Shown: positions 27,950 to 36,912, counted from the stretch's first letter. The stretch: 64,000 nt of DNA from Lachnospiraceae bacterium (GCA_017463255.1 JAFTPP010000003.1:186001-250000); one strand, 5' to 3'. The notes: generated by a model not told the origin, from the letters alone. Numbers and translations are program-made.

Positions 27950-28878
27950 TATTCTCCCACCCTTCTTAATATTTTCTGTACAAGTTTATTAGTACCTACC
28001 ATCAATAAGAACAATACTGTCGCAATGGCAGATGCGTAACCCATATCAAAACGGGTTGAACCGTAGTCAAGTAAGTGTGTTACTACTGTAGCACCGGCAT
28101 AGTTAACAGACGGGTTACCCGCTAACTGAATTGAAATATCAGCTACCGCGAATGACTGTGTGATCTGCATAACCGCACCGAACATTAACTGTGGTTTCAT
28201 GGAAGGTAATGTTACATACCATAATTCCTGCCAACGGTTTTTAACACCATCCAAAGCTGCCGCCTCATACAAGCTCTTGTCAACTGTCTGAAGACCTGCG
28301 ATGAATGAAAGGAAACCGGTACCAAGTGAAAGCCACAACTGAACCACGATCAGACAAGGAAGAATCCAGTCTGCATCCTGCATCCAAAGTATTTGTTCAT
28401 TAATAACACCCAATTTAATGAGGATACCGTTTAAGTATCCGTATCTGTCACTGGAAAGAATCAGCGACCATACCATGTATGCATTACCACAAATAGATGG
28501 TGCATAGAAAATCAAAGTAAGTAATGTTCTTACCTTAGGTGAAAACTCATTGATAATCCAAGCAAACAAGAGACACAGCATATAACTGATAGGTCCCGTT
28601 ACCACCGCAAAAATCAATGTGTTTTTCAAGGACACCAAGAAGATATCATCTTCAAGGAACAATTTAATGTAGTTATTCCAACCGTTAAATGTTGGCCATT
28701 CCAACATGTTAAAGTATGTAAAACTGAATGCGATTGAAATAAGTACAGGTAACACCGTGAAACAGAAAAAGAGAATAAAATACGGTGCCATCATAACGTA
28801 ACAGGATTTGCTGCGTTTAATTCTATAACCAAGCTTTCCCTGCTTTTTAGCTACTTCCAATGCATCTTTAGAAGCCAT
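27949..28878 (-). CDS. Carbohydrate ABC transporter permease, MalF/LplB type (first importer)
   Basis: A 309-residue permease with six spans and the loop YEAAALDGVKNRWQELWYV. Its ATG immediately follows the TAA of the binding-protein gene, with GGAGGATAACTAA upstream. It is the partner of 27053-27949. The sequence ALILxxG..WxxFxGLxNY-like pattern of sugar permeases is present as WPTFNGWNNYIKLF. Confidence 0.9.
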   Translation of the reverse strand: MASKDALEVAKKQGKLGYRIKRSKSCYVMMAPYFILFFCFTVLPVLISIAFSFTYFNMLEWPTFNGWNNYIKLFLEDDIFLVSLKNTLIFAVVTGPISYMLCLLFAWIINEFSPKVRTLLTLIFYAPSICGNAYMVWSLILSSDRYGYLNGILIKLGVINEQILWMQDADWILPCLIVVQLWLSLGTGFLSFIAGLQTVDKSLYEAAALDGVKNRWQELWYVTLPSMKPQLMFGAVMQITQSFAVADISIQLAGNPSVNYAGATVVTHLLDYGSTRFDMGYASAIATVLFLLMVGTNKLVQKILRRVGE

Positions 28879-31800
28879 TTAGTTATCCTCCTCTTCCAAG
28901 TCTTCAACGGTCACTAAACCAAGTTCTTTTCTCTTGTAATTAATCTCGTCATTAATATACAATACTTTATCCATCAACTCTTCACGAGGAGATGCTGTAT
29001 CAGTTTCTGTTGTTACTGTATAGAAAGCATTGTTTACGTTACGCCATGAGTAATATCCGCCCGGAACCTGTGGAATACCTTTAACCCACACGAATGCTTC
29101 TGCAAGCGCTTCGTATGTATCAACAGGCCATGGTAAATGTTCGAACGCTTCAATGTTTGCTGTAGCAACACGGGCTGCGGAACCCATTAAAGATTCCATT
29201 TCCCTATCAAATAATGTCTGAACTTCTGCGCTGGTCCACCATTTTAAGAATTCCCAGCACTCATCCGGATGTTTTGTATCCGCCATAATAATACTTGCAA
29301 GACCTGTACATCCTACTGAATGATCTACTGAACCATCTTCCTGTACTGTACCCGGTACAACTGTGAAATCCCACAAACCTGCAATATCAGGAGCAGATAC
29401 TTCTAAGTTGTTGTAAACTGTATAGTCTGCAATGATGAATGGACATTCACCTGTACGGAAACGTTCTTCCACGCTGGTTGTTTTGTCCAAACCGTAATCT
29501 GTGTAGAATTCACAATATTCCTTAAATGTATTAACTGCAATATCTGAGTCAAGCGCTGAAGCAAGACCATTTGCTGTATAATACTCGCCACCGTTCTGGT
29601 AAAGTAACATGGCAAAAGTCTGTTCATTTGGTAACATACCAAATTCCATCTGGTTCTTAGCAAGGACTGACATAATAACCTTTACATCATCCCAAGTTTC
29701 AGGAATTTCAAGTCCAAGTTCTGAGATAATGTCTTTACGATAGAACATAACCGGGAATGTCTGTGTTTCCGGAAGTCCGTAAATTGCTCCGTCAAAGCTA
29801 AAGCCCGTTAAAGCACTTTCGTAAAATCTGCTTGTTACCTCATCAATATCATCAAACTGGCTTAAATCCAGTACTGCATTTCTAAGTCCGTAGTTAACAG
29901 GTGTATCATTACCTGTATTCAATACTGCGCCGGCAATACCGTTGGTGTTTGCTACCTGTATTGCAACGTCGGGGCCTTCACCCGCAAGCTCCGCTCGCAA
30001 GAGCGTATTCATATCAACAAGCTGTACATTGACGTTTATACCGTTCACACTGGTGAACGACTCATCAATCATAGCTCTGATTACGTTAGCCTGGTCACGA
30101 CCTGTACCAATCCAGAGTGTAATGGTTGCATTAGAACCATCTGCATCCGTAGAACCAAGTGAGTTATAATCTATAATGAAAGAATAGAATAATCTCTTGA
30201 TTTCATAGATTAATTTAGCCCAGAAAGAATTATGTTCAATATTAATCTTAACATCTGAAGAATAAACATAAATTCTGTCTACCTGTAACGGCTGCCCGAT
30301 AACCTGGGTAATCCATGTACCACACGCTCTTACGTTAGTCTTATATGTACCGATTACTTTTACAAATCTTTCTTCATCTTTGATTAAGTAATCTAACTGG
30401 TCACGCATTGTAATAAGTACGGTTTCTTTATCAGATGTACGTCCTACAGCGCTTCTTAATGACTTAATTGCTGCATCAAGCTGATCTCTTACCGCTTTCA
30501 TTTCATCTACAAGTGTTGGAAGAGATGCTCCAATCTGATAGTCACGGTAAGTATCCGGTGAAACACCGATGATTCTGATAACGTTACGGTAAATTGCATT
30601 TAACTGGGAAACGCAATCCTGAACTTCAGCTATAATATCTGAGAATTCACCAAGAACTACTTCCATTCTGAGGGTATGTGTACCTTTGGTAAGATAAAAC
30701 TCATAATCATTTCCGTCTTCATCTTCCAAAACATCCTTACGCCATCCTGAATCGTAAGTAAAACCATAGTCATTTAATTCTGCAAACGGAACCACGCCGT
30801 CAATCATGATTTTACGTGAAACATAAATACCACGCATAAAGTTCTGTTTGTCAAATAAAGCAATTTCATAATATCCGTCTTCAGGAACTTCGAATTTCCA
30901 TTCAATCCACTGTCCCGCTGTTTTCCAGCTGTCGCCACCAATTGTATTGTTTAACAATTCTTTTGCGCTGGAAGGATATACAGCCGGTGAAGACTGATCC
31001 TGTTTTGGATAAAGCATCTGAGAAGATGTCTTATATGCATTTTCTGCCTGAATTTCGATTTTATGTCCGGAAGTAGCAGTTGCTCCGTTTGCGTCCCACT
31101 GAGCTTTTACTTCCGCATAACTCTTAATCGGTTCATCATTTGAGAGAATCAATTTACGAAGTAAAAGTGGTTCTCTTACTGAATTGATTGCAATTGTATG
31201 TTTTCCTTTTGACAAATAAATTGAAAGAGGATCTGTAACATAGCCATTGTTATCATACAGTTTAGATGTAGTCCATTCAGGGATTTCGATAGAAGTAGGT
31301 TTCATATCGTTACCCTGATTATCTTTGTTCCAAACAACATGTGTTACGCCATTTGCGAAATTATCCTGAGCAACATCTGTAGACCAGATACGTGCAAATT
31401 CCACCAAAGACAATTCCCCGTAAGGAAGTGCTCCATCCACAAAGAAGCTTCTCTGAATTTCGGAGTTCTTACCTTCTACGGGATAATAAAGAAGTTCTAA
31501 CTGATAAACACCGGCTTCTTCTACGTCTACTTCAAACTCAATATAAGCATTTTCAGAAGTTAATACGCTGTTTCCGTCCATTCCCTCATAGTTGGAATAC
31601 ATTTCCGGTTTCACTTCTTCGTCAGCTTCCATGTACGCCACATAGTTTTCAGCGTCAATCTCAATTTTCGCACTTGGATAAGTAGCTTCCGAATATTCTG
31701 CCATATACTCCTTATATGTAGGAACAGAATCCTCAACTGAATATGTGCTGACAATATCTTTACATTCTTCTTGTGTCATTGAAGCCGCTGCGTTTGATTC

Positions 31801-31887
31801 AATATTTCCAATTTGAAAAACGCTTAAAACCTGCATTGTAACAAGAACCGCTGCCAAACTCTTTTTAGCAATTTTGTCAAACTTCAT
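28879..31887 (-). CDS. Large extracellular solute-binding protein fused to two N-terminal CBM-like domains
   Basis: A 1002-residue exported protein. Residues about 8-35 are a signal peptide ending in SNAAAS with no lipobox cysteine. Two beta-sandwich modules of CBM6/CBM35 type follow (about 45-255, starting AKIEIDAENYVAY; about 268-410, starting HKIEIQAENAYK). A mostly helical stretch (about 410-570) leads to a family 1 solute-binding domain (about 580-985) with TITLWIGTGRDQANV, AELAGEGPDVAIQ, YRKDIISELGLEIPETWDDV and CPFIIADYTVYN. GGAGG precedes the ATG at 31887. It probably holds polymer or long oligosaccharides and passes them to the first permease pair. How it stays at the cell is unclear. 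Confidence 0.85.
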   Translation of the reverse strand: MKFDKIAKKSLAAVLVTMQVLSVFQIGNIESNAAASMTQEECKDIVSTYSVEDSVPTYKEYMAEYSEATYPSAKIEIDAENYVAYMEADEEVKPEMYSNYEGMDGNSVLTSENAYIEFEVDVEEAGVYQLELLYYPVEGKNSEIQRSFFVDGALPYGELSLVEFARIWSTDVAQDNFANGVTHVVWNKDNQGNDMKPTSIEIPEWTTSKLYDNNGYVTDPLSIYLSKGKHTIAINSVREPLLLRKLILSNDEPIKSYAEVKAQWDANGATATSGHKIEIQAENAYKTSSQMLYPKQDQSSPAVYPSSAKELLNNTIGGDSWKTAGQWIEWKFEVPEDGYYEIALFDKQNFMRGIYVSRKIMIDGVVPFAELNDYGFTYDSGWRKDVLEDEDGNDYEFYLTKGTHTLRMEVVLGEFSDIIAEVQDCVSQLNAIYRNVIRIIGVSPDTYRDYQIGASLPTLVDEMKAVRDQLDAAIKSLRSAVGRTSDKETVLITMRDQLDYLIKDEERFVKVIGTYKTNVRACGTWITQVIGQPLQVDRIYVYSSDVKINIEHNSFWAKLIYEIKRLFYSFIIDYNSLGSTDADGSNATITLWIGTGRDQANVIRAMIDESFTSVNGINVNVQLVDMNTLLRAELAGEGPDVAIQVANTNGIAGAVLNTGNDTPVNYGLRNAVLDLSQFDDIDEVTSRFYESALTGFSFDGAIYGLPETQTFPVMFYRKDIISELGLEIPETWDDVKVIMSVLAKNQMEFGMLPNEQTFAMLLYQNGGEYYTANGLASALDSDIAVNTFKEYCEFYTDYGLDKTTSVEERFRTGECPFIIADYTVYNNLEVSAPDIAGLWDFTVVPGTVQEDGSVDHSVGCTGLASIIMADTKHPDECWEFLKWWTSAEVQTLFDREMESLMGSAARVATANIEAFEHLPWPVDTYEALAEAFVWVKGIPQVPGGYYSWRNVNNAFYTVTTETDTASPREELMDKVLYINDEINYKRKELGLVTVEDLEEEDN

Positions 31888-31930
31888 TTTATACCTCCAC
31901 ACGTTCTATCGCCTTTTTAGGTCGTATTAT

Positions 31931-32605
31931 TTATTGGTAATACCACGCATCCTCTTCATCCTCTTTAGGTTTCGGCATGTATTTTTTCATAACCGGTTCT
32001 ATCAGATAAGTGCTTGCATAGCACATAACGCCCGGGATAAAAAGGACTGTCGGTAGCGGCAGGTGATAGAAAATCAACCATGCCATAATTGCCGCTGCCA
32101 CAAGTATTAAAACCGTATATGGTAAAAACCTGATTGCCATTACAAAGGATAACTTCGCCATGGCTGTTGTCTTCATTACAAATCTGGAAAGCACCGGGAA
32201 GAGATAAACAAGGATTCCGGCAGTCACTATCATAAGTGCCGTATACATTCCATCCATAAATATTCCCATGTCTCCCGAAATATCTTTTGCTATCACCTTG
32301 AGGTGATATAGCATAAATATCCAAGTTCCTGCAACCAGGGTAATGGCGCTTCCGCTAAAAATTGTCCGTTTAAAAGAGGTAAAAAACTCTACCATGGGAT
32401 ATCCTCTGTCCCTACGAACATTTTTAATCATCGCATAATACAGTGAAGTAGTTGCAGAACCGATTGTAACCACCGGTATGCAGCAGATGAACCACGCTAT
32501 ATTTAACATAATGACGTGTCCAAACTTGGTTAAAAACTTAATCAATGTGTTGTCTGCGATTACTTCGTTTTTCTTCTTTTTCTTTCTTCCGTCAAAGCCA
32601 TCCAT
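31931..32605 (-). CDS. DUF624 (YesL-like) membrane protein, first copy
   Basis: A 224-residue membrane protein with about five spans, homologous to 16190-16825 (shared WFICCIPVVTIGSATTSLYYAMIKNVRRDRG and a C-terminal PKP...WYYQ tail). A Lys-rich N-terminus (DGRKKKKKNE) is cytosolic. Its ATG overlaps the TAA of GH26 by one base (TAATG). Role unknown; the family goes with sugar ABC importers. Confidence 0.85.
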   Translation of the reverse strand: MDGFDGRKKKKKNEVIADNTLIKFLTKFGHVIMLNIAWFICCIPVVTIGSATTSLYYAMIKNVRRDRGYPMVEFFTSFKRTIFSGSAITLVAGTWIFMLYHLKVIAKDISGDMGIFMDGMYTALMIVTAGILVYLFPVLSRFVMKTTAMAKLSFVMAIRFLPYTVLILVAAAIMAWLIFYHLPLPTVLFIPGVMCYASTYLIEPVMKKYMPKPKEDEEDAWYYQ

Positions 32606-34155
32606 TACATAGCTTCCTCTCTAATCGGATAAGTTTTCAAATCCGGAAGTTCATCTTTTGTAATGACTAACTCATGCTGATATACTTTTTTAAGCATATC
32701 CAACTCAGTGTATTCTTCTGAATAAAGATTTACCAAACCTTTCTTATACACGAAGTCTCCGCCCCATGTTCCGAAATATCCCCACATGGCACCGTCTCTT
32801 GCCATAAGCTCCGGATCCATAAGACAACCGTTTTCAGAAAGAACAACCATTTTCTTTACGCCGGTATAATCATATGCTTCCATGTATTTCGGATACTGTG
32901 AAGTATACACTCTGTATCCCGGATAAATATCCTCGCCTACGATATCTACATATTCATCACCCGGATACCATTCAGCGTTTTGTCCGTTCCAAACCCAGAT
33001 TAAATTATTTAATCCGTACTCGTTTGTGAACTTATCATACATTAATTTGTATAATTCCAAATAAGATTCTGCCTTGCAGTTGCCCCACCAGAACCATCCG
33101 CCGCTGGCTTCATGAAGCGGTCTCCATAAAACCGGAATATCAAGTTCCTGCAGTCTCTTTAGTTCTTTGGCAATTGCGTCCATATCTTCTATTAATAAAT
33201 TGTAGCCTTTTTCATCTTTGCCACTCATTATCTTATCAAGATTAATGCTGGTATGTTCTTTATAGAAGGCGCTGTACCAGGTTCCGGTTATGTATTCAGA
33301 TGGTGCATTCCAATGCCAGCACATGGTAATGATTGCTCCGTCTTCCCAAGCTTCAATCGCCTGGTCAATACTCTTTCCTACAGTTCCGTTCTCAACTCTT
33401 GAAGGAGTGTAATCACCCATATCAAGACCGAGCATTGCGGGGAACTTACCGGTTTCCTTCCATATCATATGCATTTCCGCTCCATACATACCTGCATCAC
33501 AGTACTGCCCGGAAATAACATTCTTACCATAATTATCTACCAGATAACTCATAACCCTCTTTGCATTTTCAGAAGCATTGGGATTAATTAACTTTGCAGA
33601 CACTTCGTAAATACCTGCATCAAATGGTTCTGCAGTAGTCACCGTTACTTTGTCCCACGCTATCCAGCCCCAGTTCTTCTTAATCGTAACTGTATGGGTT
33701 CCTGCCGTAAGATATACATGTTCCATGGTGATTGTCCTGAACACATCATTATCCAGCGCAAGACTTCCTACCATCTGTCCATCTACATAAAGATAATTCT
33801 CTTTATATCCTCCAAGGGATGCTACCTTAACCTGTAAATCGTAAAAATCATCAGCTGCAACCTGAATCTCCACACTGGCTGTATCATCATCATTTTCAAA
33901 TCCTGTTACATAACCTTCTCCGGAATATCCGGTAATTGATGAATCAACTCTGGCATTTCCTGTCTGCGTTCCGGTTTCTGCTTCGAACACTCCAAGTTCT
34001 TCACCTTTCCATTCCGCTTTTTCTTCCTTAATGCCAAGTGTAGCACTTGCCCCTTTATCTTCGCCCCCGTCGGTCTGTGTCTTTTCTCCGCCCGAGCCAC
34101 ATGCTGTGGCCAAAAGGGCCGTTGCCAATAACATGGCTACGAGTCTTTTCTTCAT
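32605..34155 (-). CDS. Surface GH26 endo-beta-1,4-mannanase with N-terminal CBM
   Basis: A 516-residue lipoprotein that starts mannan breakdown at the cell surface. Signal peptide and lipobox LATAC (C19), an acidic linker to about 50, a CBM35/CBM6-like module (about 55-180, VFEAETGTQTGNARV to AWDKVTV), and a GH26 barrel (about 195-510). Catalytic acid/base E349 in WRPLHEASGGWFWWG and nucleophile E441 in VLSENG are present, with the WHWNAPSE and PGDEYVDIVG motifs of mannanases. It heads the long operon; ribosome site AAAGGAT. Endo action is inferred from the family and from the operon. Confidence 0.93.
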   Translation of the reverse strand: MKKRLVAMLLATALLATACGSGGEKTQTDGGEDKGASATLGIKEEKAEWKGEELGVFEAETGTQTGNARVDSSITGYSGEGYVTGFENDDDTASVEIQVAADDFYDLQVKVASLGGYKENYLYVDGQMVGSLALDNDVFRTITMEHVYLTAGTHTVTIKKNWGWIAWDKVTVTTAEPFDAGIYEVSAKLINPNASENAKRVMSYLVDNYGKNVISGQYCDAGMYGAEMHMIWKETGKFPAMLGLDMGDYTPSRVENGTVGKSIDQAIEAWEDGAIITMCWHWNAPSEYITGTWYSAFYKEHTSINLDKIMSGKDEKGYNLLIEDMDAIAKELKRLQELDIPVLWRPLHEASGGWFWWGNCKAESYLELYKLMYDKFTNEYGLNNLIWVWNGQNAEWYPGDEYVDIVGEDIYPGYRVYTSQYPKYMEAYDYTGVKKMVVLSENGCLMDPELMARDGAMWGYFGTWGGDFVYKKGLVNLYSEEYTELDMLKKVYQHELVITKDELPDLKTYPIREEAM

Positions 34156-34379
34156 ATATAAATCCTTTCAACCAACGTTACTATACTTAATTCATTAAGT
34201 TAATTTACGTTAATCTTGTGTTTGACGAATTATTTTGTTACTTTACCGCTATTTTCGTTACTTTTTATTGTTTTAACTTAATTTCTCTTATTTTGTAACT
34301 TAAATTTCTTTGTGTTTAAACCTTAACAAAAGCGCAATCGGTTTCCTAAAGTTTTGGCTTAAACAGTGCAAAATAGCAA
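34156..34379 (-). promoter_or_regulatory. Promoter/operator region of the surface GH26 operon
   Basis: About 220 AT-rich bases without a gene. The hexamer GTTACT (plus strand) occurs at about 34182, 34237 and 34257, the last two as TTTTGTTACTTT and TTTTCGTTACTTTT, 20 bases apart, with related TAACTTAATTTC and TAACTTAAATTTC at about 34275-34305. Repeats at a two-turn spacing suit an AraC-type regulator. A cre-like site lies at 34333-34346. I could not fix a convincing -35/-10 pair. Confidence 0.45.
34333..34346 (-). promoter_or_regulatory. cre-like / LacI-type operator upstream of GH26
   Basis: The minus strand reads GGAAACCGATTGCG, matching 12 of 14 positions of the catabolite-responsive element pattern TGWAANCGNTTNCA, about 180 bases upstream of the GH26 start. 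CcpA or the locus LacI protein could bind. The distance is long for simple repression. Confidence 0.35.
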
Positions 34380-34428
34380 AAAAAGCGCCGTTTTCTATAG
34401 TCAACTTTACTATAGAACGGCGCTTTTT
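34378..34428 (-). terminator. Strong terminator after GH36 (hairpin with T tract)
   Basis: Arms AAAAAGCGCCGTT..CTATAG and CTATAGAACGGCGCTTTTT around a 9-base loop, with seven T at the end in the minus direction and five in the plus direction. It lies about 116 bases past the GH36 stop and insulates the GH26 operon from GH36 read-through. Confidence 0.82.
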
Positions 34429-34485
34429 ACAAGTTATTTTAGAATCTTTGTATAATTGCACAAAATACGAAGTAAACTTTTACTT

Positions 34486-34549
34486 AATTTTACATGTTGA
34501 CATTATTTTTGTTACTTAACAAAAGTTTACATGTTAATTTTTGTTACTC
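34486..34549. repeat. Direct duplication with palindrome downstream of GH36
   Basis: TTTTACATGTT followed by TTTTTGTTACT occurs twice (about 34489-34516 and 34525-34548), the second copy reaching into the GH36 stop codon. Between them is the perfect palindrome TTTTGTTACTTAACAAAA (34507-34524 region). It shares the GTTACT hexamer with the GH26 promoter region. Confidence 0.5.
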
Positions 34550-36739
34550 AAGTACTAAGTAAATTAACTTAGATTTAAAGTCTCCCCATGGATTCTCAAC
34601 CGGAAGACCTGCATACATTAACGCATCCCCTGAGTATACTTTATCACTACCCTGCACTCTATAACGTGCATCCGGATTTAAGCCCTGTAACTTAATAAGT
34701 CTGCTGTGATAATTAGGACGATTCAATACCTGTACAAATGTTACAAGTACTTCTTTTCCGTCTTTGGATACCACTTCCCAACAATCATATTCATTGTTTT
34801 CACGGTAAGATGCAATACGGTAATAATCTCCTGTTCTTACCAGGTCATTATAAGTATGGTACATTTTTACCTGTTCAGGAATCATATTTCTGTCTTCTTC
34901 CGGAATCTTGGTAATATCAAGCTCATAACCAAAGGTTCCTGCCAAAGCCACATGGCCTCTTGTTTCAAAAGGTGTTACACGTCCTACCGTATGGTTCGGG
35001 CAGTCTGATACGTGGGCACCCATAGAAGACAACGGATAAATCATTGCCGTACCTTCCTGAATCTTTAATCTTTCAATGGCATCTGTATCATCCGAGCACC
35101 AAATCTGCGGACTGTAGAATAACATACCCGGGTCAAATCTCGCACCGCCGCCTGAACAGTTTTCAAGCAGCAAGTCAGGGAATTCTCTTAAGAGTCTTTC
35201 CTGTAATTCATATACAGCAAGTACATATCTGTGATATAACTCACCCTGACGGTCTGAATCTAAGTTAAAGCTTCCAAGGTCAGCAAGCTGACGGTTCATA
35301 TCCCATTTAACATATTCGATATTGGCACTTCTTAATATAGTCGAAATACTGTTCCAGGTATGCTCTAAAACCTCTGGTCTTGTTAAATCAAGCACGTACT
35401 GGCAGCGGCAAAGTCCTGCTGTTCTGCCCGGTACCTGAATTGCCCAATCGGGATGTTCCCGATATAAGTCAGAATCCGGTGAAATCATTTCCGGTTCAAA
35501 CCAAATACCGAATTTCATGCCCAGCTTATTCACTTCATCAACCAGATATTTTAAGCCACCCTGTAATTTTTCTTCATTAACAAACCAGTCACCCAACGCC
35601 CGGTTATCATCAAAACGGTTGCCAAACCATCCGTCATCCATTACTAACATCTCAATACCAAGTTTTGATGCTTCTCTTGCAATAGCAAGAAGTTTTTCAG
35701 TGGTAAATTCAAAATAAGTAGCTTCCCAGTTATTAATAAGAATCGGACGTTTTTTGTCTTTAAACGGACTTCTGATCAAATGATTACGATATAAATCATG
35801 AAGCGTTCTTGTCATATGTGAAAGACCTTCTGACGAATATACCATAACAACTTCCGGTGCCTGGAATTCTTCTTCTTTTTCAAGCTTCCATGTAAAATGA
35901 TAAGGAGAAATACCCATTACCGTACGCACCAAATCAAACTGGTTTGCTTCTGAATATGCTTCAAAGTTACCTGAATATACAAAATGGAAACCATACACTT
36001 CCCCTGCAGTCTGTGTAATATTCGGAGTAGTCAGGGCAACAAACGGATGATCCTGATGGCTTGATTCACCTCTTTCAGATACCACTCCCGTTCTTCCCTG
36101 GCTCACCTTACGGTACTGGATTTTTCTTTCTCTTGCCCATGAACCATGCATAGAAAGTAATGAGAAATCCTTATTATCCATATCCACGCAAGCAGATAAT
36201 ACTTTTGTAAGATAAATAGAATCTTCTTTTGTTCCAAGGTTCTTAACTTTGACACTTCTGGTAATTACATCCAATTCTTCAAAAGCACTATACTGCAATG
36301 TAACCTCAAGTCCCAGTATGTCATCTGCCATAACTACTTCAAGGCTTGTACATTCATTTTCTTTTCCAAAAGTTGCAGGAAGTCCCGGTAACGCTTTCTT
36401 ACCTGAATAAATCACATGTGAGCGGTAGCCAAGCTCCACTGCATTGTGTCCGGCGTTCGTTCTTACTTCCAAACAATGATTTCTGAAATCCCCAATACCG
36501 CCTGTAGGATATTCAAAAGGTGCACAATCTAAAAAGCTTAATTTGTCACGATTATTTCTGTCCGGTGTAAAAGGAGCTTCTCCCGTACGTCCTAAATAAT
36601 TTACGTCATCATGACGCAATTTTCTGCCATAGTAATAATGTAAAAGATAACCGAAACTATCCTCCACACCCATTACATAGCTTGTGTTTTTGGTATCAAG
36701 CTTGAAAATTTTGCTTGATTCATTAAAAGTAATTCCCAT
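34544..36739 (-). CDS. GH36 alpha-galactosidase
   Basis: A 731-residue cytosolic family 36 alpha-galactosidase that removes galactose side chains from imported galactomannan oligosaccharides. The length is normal for the ~730-residue group. Nucleophile D480 in KWDMNR and acid/base D550 in CSDDTD are at the expected places; the N-terminal beta-supersandwich (1-~330) and C-terminal sheet are intact. An ATG at 36754 lies upstream, but GGAGGG between the two supports 36739. It follows cytosolic GH26 on the same strand across 410 bases containing two palindromic elements. Confidence 0.93.
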   Translation of the reverse strand: MGITFNESSKIFKLDTKNTSYVMGVEDSFGYLLHYYYGRKLRHDDVNYLGRTGEAPFTPDRNNRDKLSFLDCAPFEYPTGGIGDFRNHCLEVRTNAGHNAVELGYRSHVIYSGKKALPGLPATFGKENECTSLEVVMADDILGLEVTLQYSAFEELDVITRSVKVKNLGTKEDSIYLTKVLSACVDMDNKDFSLLSMHGSWARERKIQYRKVSQGRTGVVSERGESSHQDHPFVALTTPNITQTAGEVYGFHFVYSGNFEAYSEANQFDLVRTVMGISPYHFTWKLEKEEEFQAPEVVMVYSSEGLSHMTRTLHDLYRNHLIRSPFKDKKRPILINNWEATYFEFTTEKLLAIAREASKLGIEMLVMDDGWFGNRFDDNRALGDWFVNEEKLQGGLKYLVDEVNKLGMKFGIWFEPEMISPDSDLYREHPDWAIQVPGRTAGLCRCQYVLDLTRPEVLEHTWNSISTILRSANIEYVKWDMNRQLADLGSFNLDSDRQGELYHRYVLAVYELQERLLREFPDLLLENCSGGGARFDPGMLFYSPQIWCSDDTDAIERLKIQEGTAMIYPLSSMGAHVSDCPNHTVGRVTPFETRGHVALAGTFGYELDITKIPEEDRNMIPEQVKMYHTYNDLVRTGDYYRIASYRENNEYDCWEVVSKDGKEVLVTFVQVLNRPNYHSRLIKLQGLNPDARYRVQGSDKVYSGDALMYAGLPVENPWGDFKSKLIYLVLE

Positions 36740-36785
36740 TTTTATTCCCTCCATATAACTTCTTTTATTATTTATTCTCTTAAGC

Positions 36786-36912
36786 GATGGAACAATATAT
36801 CATACACGGACACGCTTCCGCTTAATTCAAAATCGTAACATCACTAAGCTCGCCAATACCTCGCTAAGTGATGACGTTTTGAAAAAGTCCTGATATGATA
36901 TATTGTTCCATC
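36786..36912. repeat. Palindromic element A (long imperfect inverted repeat)
   Basis: Outer arms GATGGAACAATATATCAT (36786-36803) and its exact reverse complement (36895-36912) enclose a second hairpin core at 36826-36883. In the core TCAAAACG pairs with CGATTTTGA-like sequence, then CATCACTTAG pairs with CTTAGTGATG around a loop starting CGAGG and ending CGAG (minus-strand reading). The core is homologous to that of element B. It could be a structured RNA, attenuator or small non-autonomous repeat. Confidence 0.75.

Noticed and set aside
34378-34428. Possible riboswitch or small RNA upstream of GH26
   Set aside because: A simple hairpin with T tracts on both sides fits a bidirectional terminator.
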